A stretch of 9,122 bases of DNA, from NCBI GenBank assembly GCA_028290165.1, contig JAQGKJ010000155.1:1-9122 (forward strand). Reading direction: 5' to 3'. The notes beneath the pieces are model-generated. The model saw only the letters and a program-made list of their open reading frames with translations. It was not told where the DNA came from and made no database searches. Shown one piece after another: positions 5,602 to 9,122 of this stretch. Each line of letters begins with the position of its first letter. Position 1 is the first letter of the stretch. Source of the stretch: Bradyrhizobium sp. (GTDB lineage: Bacteria; Pseudomonadota; Alphaproteobacteria; Rhizobiales; Xanthobacteraceae). The position numbers were made by a program, and so were the translations under genes.

Positions 5602-6150
5602 TTACGACCTGGCGCTGATCGAAATGCCGGCTGGCACGGCTTGCTTCCGAACCTCCGCAGAGACCGGTCGCTGCTTATTATTCGATCGCTGCCGCTCAGG
5701 ACCATAGCAGGCAAGAAACATCGACACGGCCTCCCGCACATGCTTGCGCAGCTCGGTGTCGGAAATCGCGGCCTGTGGTTGGCCGATCAGGCAATGCAAA
5801 TGATGTTGAGCCACCACTGCGCCGAGTAAGAGCTTTGCGGCACGTAGCGGCTCCGGACAATGCAGTTGGCCCCGACCAGCCGCGGCGCGCAAATACTGCG
5901 TTAGTCGTTTAAGCGTTGCACCCGGTCCCTGGGCGTAGAAAATCGCTCCAAGTTTCGGCGCGCGTGGCGCCTCGGCAACTACGATGCGAAAGAGCGAAGC
6001 CGCGTCTTTCCTGGTCATCATGCGGATCAGGCTTAACCCCAGATCAAACAGCGCCACTTCCGGAACCTCGTCCCTTGCCAGCGCGCTTTCGGGGCCGGAT
6101 ATCCGCGCCGCCCGCCGTCCGACAACTTCCGCGAACAGCGCTTCCTTCGG
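5602..6150 (-). pseudogene. TetR/AcrR-family regulator remnant without its HTH
   Basis: The frame encodes the ligand-binding half of a TetR-family repressor. Residues starting KEALFAEVV are where the DNA-binding domain normally ends (usually YFPSKEALF). Then come SLFRIVVAEAPRAPKLGAIF, a GPGATLKRLTQYLRAAAGRG segment and EAVSMFLACYG, as in TetR regulators of RND pumps. The helix-turn-helix of about 50 residues is absent: the frame stays open to 6318, but the codons upstream are low-complexity and unlike any HTH. The C-terminal tail after about residue 205 of the open frame (RQRSNNKQRPVS and on) is longer than usual and probably not original. Without the HTH it cannot repress by binding DNA. An RND outer-membrane channel fragment lies divergently next to it, as expected for an efflux regulator. 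It could still be translated as an orphan domain. Confidence 0.75.
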
Positions 6151-6166
6151 CGCCGGCTCCGGGGTG

Positions 6167-6177
6167 TCTAGACTAGA
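6167..6177. promoter_or_regulatory. Operator-like palindrome beside the TetR remnant
   Basis: TCTAGACTAGA is an odd palindrome with two 5-bp arms around a central A. It sits between the TetR remnant and the divergent efflux fragment, where a TetR operator usually lies. It is short, so chance remains possible. Confidence 0.35.
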
Positions 6178-6378
6178 TCGGAGCGGAAGGCTATGTCGGA
6201 TAGACCCACTGATACGGTGATTGCCAGGGCCGATACCACGCCGCGCCCCAGGGATGACCGGGGTCAGGAGCAGCCCCCGCCCCCGCGCGCCCCAACGACT
6301 CTGAGTCCGATCCCGCACGCTATGTTATCGCACTCGGCTTTTCGATTATGGGGTTCGCTCTTACCGGCAGCGAGCAGT

Positions 6379-6720
6379 TTCAATCCTGGCGCACTCAACG
6401 AATACAATGTCGGTTTCGACGCCTCTTGGGAGCTCGATCTCTGGGGCAAAGTTCGCAGACAGGTCGAAGCCGCCGACGCCCAGGTCGACTGGGCTGCCGA
6501 TCAGCGCCGCGATGCGCTGGTATCAAGCCTCGCAGAGCTCGCGCGCGACTACATCCAGTTGCGCGGCGTCCAGACGCAGATCAAAATCGCAAACGACAAT
6601 TTGAAGGTTGACCGCGATATCCTTCAGCTCGTGCAGGAACGCCAGCAACGCGGCCTGCAAAACGGCCTCGACGTCGAGAATGCCGCGGCGCAGGTCGAAA
6701 GCATTCGCGCACAGCTTCCG
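6379..6720 (+). pseudogene. Internal fragment of RND outer-membrane factor (OprM/NodT family)
   Basis: An open frame runs from ATG 6193 to 6849, but only its middle (about residues 63-176) looks like a TolC-type outer-membrane channel of a tripartite efflux pump. The segments are NEYNVGFDASWELDLWGKVR, a periplasmic helix RDALVSSLAELARDYIQLRG, then LVQERQQRGLQNGLDVENAA and VESIRAQLP. Family proteins are about 450-500 residues; roughly 150 N-terminal residues (lipoprotein signal, first barrel and helix part) and everything after AQLP are missing. The flanks of the frame (proline-rich MSDRPTDTVIARADTTPRPR before, ENAEVADWHLPNFDRL after) are not family sequence, so both ends are breakpoints. A Shine-Dalgarno-like GGAAGG precedes ATG 6193, so a chimeric product might be made. 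No adaptor or pump gene is nearby. Confidence 0.75.
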
Positions 6721-6859
6721 GTGGCAGAGAATGCCGAAGTGGCGGACTGGCATCTGCCCAATTTCGACCGTCTGCGCCCTCAATATCGACATCGTCTCGG
6801 CGAACTGCCGACAAATGGACGGACAACCGTATCGCCCTGTACAGCGTAAGGGGATTCAC

Positions 6860-7072
6860 ATGCGGTTTGAAATTGTCGCGGAAAAAGAAAGCGAAACTGT
6901 AAGAATGAAGAGAAACAGTTCGCTGATAGCGATTGCCAAGGCGCGGGTGTGGGCAAGCGAAGGTTGGAATGTCACCATCGTCGTCGATGAGCATGCACCG
7001 CGGTTAGTTGAACAATTATCTCCGTCGCTGGCTCCAGATACGCGGTGCGGCATCAATCGAAAGTCGCTGTAA
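6860..7072 (+). CDS. Small conserved-looking hypothetical protein, 70 aa
   Basis: The ATG at 6860 is preceded by AAGGGGA at about 6 nt, a good ribosome-binding site. The product begins MRFEIVAEKESETVRMKRNS and continues SLIAIAKARVWASEGWNVTI, then a short tail. The strand-helix-strand pattern and the phrase AKARVWASEGWNVTI resemble small hypothetical proteins I associate with Bradyrhizobium, in which a residue string of this kind precedes a D/E-rich end. No catalytic motif, signal or membrane span is present. The last 15 residues (SLAPDTRCGINRKSL) overlap the degraded end of the prophage tail gene on the opposite strand, so the C-terminus may have been replaced at a junction. Function unknown. 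Confidence 0.55.
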   Translation: MRFEIVAEKESETVRMKRNSSLIAIAKARVWASEGWNVTIVVDEHAPRLVEQLSPSLAPDTRCGINRKSL

Positions 7073-7333
7073 AACCTCACAGCGCAATTCCCGACGAAGC
7101 ACCGGAAAACGGAATGTCAAAAGCAGTCCGGGAATTGATTGAATCGGTTGAACGGCGGCTGCGATCTTGGCCTTCGAAACCCCGATGTCAGCCGCGATGA
7201 CCGGAACGGTTGTCTTGCGGGCCGCGCGTACCGATTGATCCACGGCCCGGCGAATGGCGTTGCGCATTCCGCGTACGGACAATTGTTCTGCCCAAGCGGC
7301 GAGCTTGGACGTGTCGATTTGAATAGCGATCAT
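7016..7333 (-). pseudogene. Prophage minor-tail-protein-like fragment
   Basis: The first 60 or so residues (MIAIQIDTSKLAAWAEQLSV, RGMRNAIRRAVDQSVRAARK, then TTVPVIAADIGVSKAKIAAA) match the N-terminal half of phage minor tail protein Z-type (GpZ-like) proteins, which are structural virion tail components. Family members are about 180-200 residues; here the match fades after AAAVQPIQ and the frame ends after about 45 residues of unrelated, arginine-rich sequence. The ATG at 7333 overlaps the TGA of the preceding ORF (ATGA), showing translational coupling as in phage operons. No other tail, head or integrase gene is in the window. The 3' end overlaps the 70-aa plus-strand gene. I treat it as a remnant; a short product could still be made. 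Confidence 0.6.
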
Positions 7334-7539
7334 TGGGATGAGCAAGTCCGGCGAAACGCGCGAGCAATATCAAGCTCGGATTGCGCTTGCTGGACTGCCG
7401 TATTTTGCAACGCGCCCTCAGCGGTCAGGGCGAGCTTCATGGCGGGTGAGTCCAGGCTCGGCAAGAGGCCAAGATAGTGAGCGCACTGCGCTTGGCGCAG
7501 CAATGTCCTTGCCCACGCCGTGATGGTGATTTCGACCAT
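7330..7539 (-). CDS. Probable prophage-derived ORF coupled to the tail fragment
   Basis: A 69-aa ORF, starting MVEITITAWARTLLRQAQCA and ending ARAFRRTCSSQ. AAGGA lies about 7 nt upstream of the ATG, a good ribosome-binding site. Its TGA overlaps the start codon of the minor-tail-like gene, so the two were one translational unit. I do not recognise the family. The middle (SPAMKLALTAEGALQNTAVQ) resembles a small structural or assembly protein, but that is only an impression. The Cys- and Arg-rich ends could mean frameshifted tails. Upstream there is no further phage gene; a DUF6894 gene is divergent. Confidence 0.5.
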   Translation of the reverse strand: MVEITITAWARTLLRQAQCAHYLGLLPSLDSPAMKLALTAEGALQNTAVQQAQSELDIARAFRRTCSSQ

Positions 7540-7697
7540 TGTTGATCCTTACATATGTTTAAGTTGTCACCGCACTGCGACGTATTATGTAACGCCTAGT
7601 AAGGAGCTGAGGATCATTCCAAGACCCGAACGCCTGTCACCAAAATTTTCAAAGGCAACTAAGCCCACGATAGGCGCAACTCGACAAGTTCAGAGCG

Positions 7698-7964
7698 ATG
7701 GCCAAATTTTACTTGCATATCCGAAAAGGGCGATATCTCACCGAAGATACCGAGGGGGTGGACTTGCCCGACGTGGCCGCTGCGCGAGCGGAAGCTGTAG
7801 CGTCGGCCCGCGAGATTTTGGTGGAGTCAATTAGGTCCTCTAAACGGGAAACAGCGGATTGCTTTGTCATAACCGATGCGAACGGGCGCGAAGTAGCTAC
7901 CGTTTGGCTCAGAGACGTGCTGCCCGACAATTTGTGTGAGGAAGAAGATATCCGTCCTCACTGA
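7698..7964 (+). CDS. DUF6894-family small protein
   Basis: An 88-aa protein starting MAKFYLHIRKGRYLTEDTEG, followed by VDLPDVAAARAEAVASAREI and, near 55-75, a DANGREVATVWLRD strand pair. This is the pattern of DUF6894, a very common small family in Bradyrhizobium and Methylobacterium (F-H-x-R/K-x-G, D-x-E-G-x-x-L-P-D, A-R-x-E-A, then T-V-x-F/L-R-D). Length is normal (about 70-90), so it looks intact; the acidic tail (LCEEEDIRPH) is typical variation. The biochemical function is unknown. The ATG has only a weak AGAG upstream, but it begins exactly at the conserved F-x-H motif. A very long hairpin lies 20 bp downstream and may end or stabilise its transcript. Confidence 0.85.
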   Translation: MAKFYLHIRKGRYLTEDTEGVDLPDVAAARAEAVASAREILVESIRSSKRETADCFVITDANGREVATVWLRDVLPDNLCEEEDIRPH

Positions 7965-7966
7965 TT

Positions 7967-8045
7967 GCCGTCTTCCCTGCCCCGCCCGCTTTGGCCGCGC
8001 GGCATGACGAGAAGAACATGCCGCGCGGCCAAAGCGGGAGACGGC
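7967..8045. terminator. Very long GC-rich hairpin after the DUF6894 gene
   Basis: Arms 7985-8006 and 8017-8038 are perfect reverse complements over 22 bp, with a 10-nt loop. Beyond an 11-nt one-sided bulge, 7 more pairs form (7967-7973 with 8039-8045). No T-run follows on either side, so it is not a standard intrinsic terminator. It starts 2 nt after the DUF6894 stop codon, which fits a 3'-end stabiliser or terminator; a mobile palindromic repeat unit is the alternative. Confidence 0.7.
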
Positions 8046-8161
8046 CCGCTAAAACGCGCCCCGGGAGGGTCGGTCCTTCGTTTGCATTTCCTGTCGCACT
8101 GCGCGCCAGCGGGCGCTATCGTTGACTTCGCCCTGCTTGCCTAAGCCCCGCGTGTCAGTCC

Positions 8162-8281
8162 ATGAATGACGACGATTTCCAGAACCGGATCAATAAAATC
8201 CACGAAGACCATGCCCGATTCATGGCGCTTATCGAGTCAATGCCACCTCCGACTGAAGGGCAGTTGTGGACTATCGAATAA
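8162..8281 (+). CDS. Possible 39-aa small protein
   Basis: MNDDDFQNRINKIHEDHARF, then MALIESMPPPTEGQLWTIE and TAA. The first 26 residues form a plausible charged amphipathic helix, and the composition is more protein-like than random GC-rich sequence. There is no good Shine-Dalgarno, and I cannot name a family. It stands alone between the long hairpin and the decayed HExxH gene. It may be a small accessory protein or chance. Confidence 0.35.
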   Translation: MNDDDFQNRINKIHEDHARFMALIESMPPPTEGQLWTIE

Positions 8282-8352
8282 GACGGCTGTTCTAATTTAA
8301 TCCCCATCTCTCTTCTCCTAAGTCCGCCGCGTCACTTAGCAGCCTACAACCC

Positions 8353-8738
8353 GTTCGGCACGAGGTTGAGAGCTGGTGGACCGGGGACCGACGAGCAGAC
8401 GCCAAGCATAAATTCGCCGATGTCGTCGTATCCGCGTTTTTCGACGGCATTGAAACCGAAAGTTTCGCATCTCGTCAGAAGCGAGATGCCATTATCGCCT
8501 TGCGCCAGACGAGACGAAAGAGCAGATCGCGCAGATCGCTACACTCGTTGCGATCTTGACCGGTCGTAAGAATGCAAGCCCGGAAGCTCAAGCGATTTTC
8601 GATCGAATGCTAGATATCTTCTTCATGCTGATGAAGCGACAGAGCTTGCGATATCAACTCCCGCCGGCCATGCGAAATCCCGGGCCCACTACTGTCGCGG
8701 TTCTTTGTCATGAGTTAGTTCACGCATATAAAGGCTGA
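8353..8738 (+). pseudogene. Decayed gene ending in an HExxH motif
   Basis: Two frames read like parts of one protein. The first (from about 8353) gives RHEVESWWTGDRRADAKHKF, then ADVVVSAFFDGIETESFASR and QKRDAIIALRQ. The second, from about 8508, gives DETKEQIAQIATLVAILTGR, KNASPEAQAIFDRMLDIFFM and, at the end, a VAVLCHELVHAYKG stop. Joining them needs a one-base loss near 8506-8510, and neither frame has a credible start codon. HELVH fits the HExxH zinc-metalloprotease signature; the hydrophobic run before it and the Tyr after it recall M91-type (NleD/HopH1-like) proteases, though this rests on a few residues only. The frame stops 4 residues after the motif; another frame continues (KAENFGRISQSS) for about 40 codons, so a second lesion is likely. 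Confidence 0.4.
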
Positions 8739-9122
8739 AAATTTCGGCCGAATATCCCAGAGTAGCGAACCCCAACCTTATTGCGATGTGACCAAAACAC
8801 TGCCTCCACAATCTACGACACACAAACAACAGAAATAAACGGTGGGATCATGCGTTTGTGCAGCTCCGTGAGACCTTAGCCGACCTTGCAGGCCGCGTCA
8901 CGGTCGGGAAGGCTGTGCTCCCCATTGCGCAACCAAAGGCCGGTCTCGCGCCACCGCTGCGCAACGTCGGCGTCGAAATCGCTAAATTCGGCGGCACTGC
9001 CCACGTCAAGGCACCCGCGTTGCCTTCGACGCCATGGTATCAGCTTTCCCGCCGGTCTTAAGTCCAAGACGCGTTACGATCGTAACGAAGTTTTTCTGCA
9101 GTGACACCGAGCCGCAACACTG
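8739..9122. other. Stretch without a convincing gene
   Basis: The first 110 bases are comparatively AT-rich with no signal beyond the possible continuation of the decayed HExxH gene. From 8858 to 9061 a plus-strand frame opens at GTG (MQLRETLADLAGRVTVGKAV and on), and from 9067 to 8876 a minus-strand frame opens (ending SLPDRDAACKVG). Each has GC-rich third positions and neither has a family I recognise. The palindrome just after the plus-strand stop slightly favours the plus frame. Confidence 0.4.
9072..9087. repeat. 16-bp perfect palindrome followed by a T-run
   Basis: CGTTACGATCGTAACG equals its own reverse complement and is followed by AAG and five T. As RNA it could form a 6-bp stem with a GATC loop, so it may be a weak rightward terminator, 10 nt after the plus-strand stop at 9061. 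It could equally be a dimeric-regulator operator for a gene beyond the right edge. Confidence 0.55.

Noticed and set aside
7520..7834. A 104-residue plus-strand frame with a CLSCHRTA stretch
   Set aside because: It runs out of frame through the DUF6894 gene, has no recognisable family and starts antisense to the coupled phage ORF, whose ribosome-binding site is good.
7967..8045. CRISPR repeat or insertion-sequence terminal repeats
   Set aside because: There is only one pair of arms with a 10-nt loop, no repeated units and no transposase between or beside them.

Overview
The window reads as a stretch of a high-GC alphaproteobacterial chromosome, most likely Bradyrhizobium or a close relative in the Nitrobacteraceae. 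This rests on GC-rich codon use, on protein families I associate with that group (including a DUF6894 protein), and on 14-bp palindromes of the FixK2/FNR type (TTGA-N6-TCAA). No ribosomal RNA, tRNA or CRISPR array was seen. All family names come from reading the translations; no database search was possible.

Positions 1-3650 look like a low-oxygen (FixK/FNR) expression island, with its genes on the minus strand. In order of transcription: a thioredoxin with an N-terminal zinc ribbon (trxC type), a small exported conserved hypothetical, a cytosolic conserved hypothetical beginning MCDYS, a lactate/malate-dehydrogenase-like enzyme with odd active-site residues, a broken stress-protein-like gene, and a small membrane protein cut by the left edge. 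Four exact TTGA-N6-TCAA boxes (333, 2027, 3506, 3605) and one near-match (2552) all lie in this part; none was found in the other 5.4 kb. Two of them, and the near-match, sit where an activator centred near -41.5 would place the transcription start a short distance upstream of a start codon.

Positions 3901-5595 hold, on the plus strand, a complete poxB-type pyruvate:quinone oxidoreductase that lacks the C-terminal membrane-binding tail of the E. coli enzyme. Together, a pyruvate oxidase, a lactate-dehydrogenase-like enzyme and a thioredoxin under FixK/FNR-type sites suggest pyruvate/lactate handling and thiol redox control during oxygen limitation.

Positions 5600-6850 are the wreck of an efflux locus: a TetR-type regulator without its DNA-binding half, a small operator-like palindrome, and an internal fragment of an RND outer-membrane channel protein. 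The periplasmic adaptor and the pump are absent.

Positions 6860-9122 are accessory DNA: a 70-aa hypothetical gene, a two-gene prophage tail fragment with an ATGA start/stop overlap, a DUF6894 gene followed by a very long perfect hairpin, a 39-aa ORF, a decayed gene ending in an HExxH motif, and a terminal stretch with a 16-bp perfect palindrome. Much of the right half is remnants rather than a working system. The best lead in the window is the FixK-box island with its two uncharacterised proteins and its unusual dehydrogenase.
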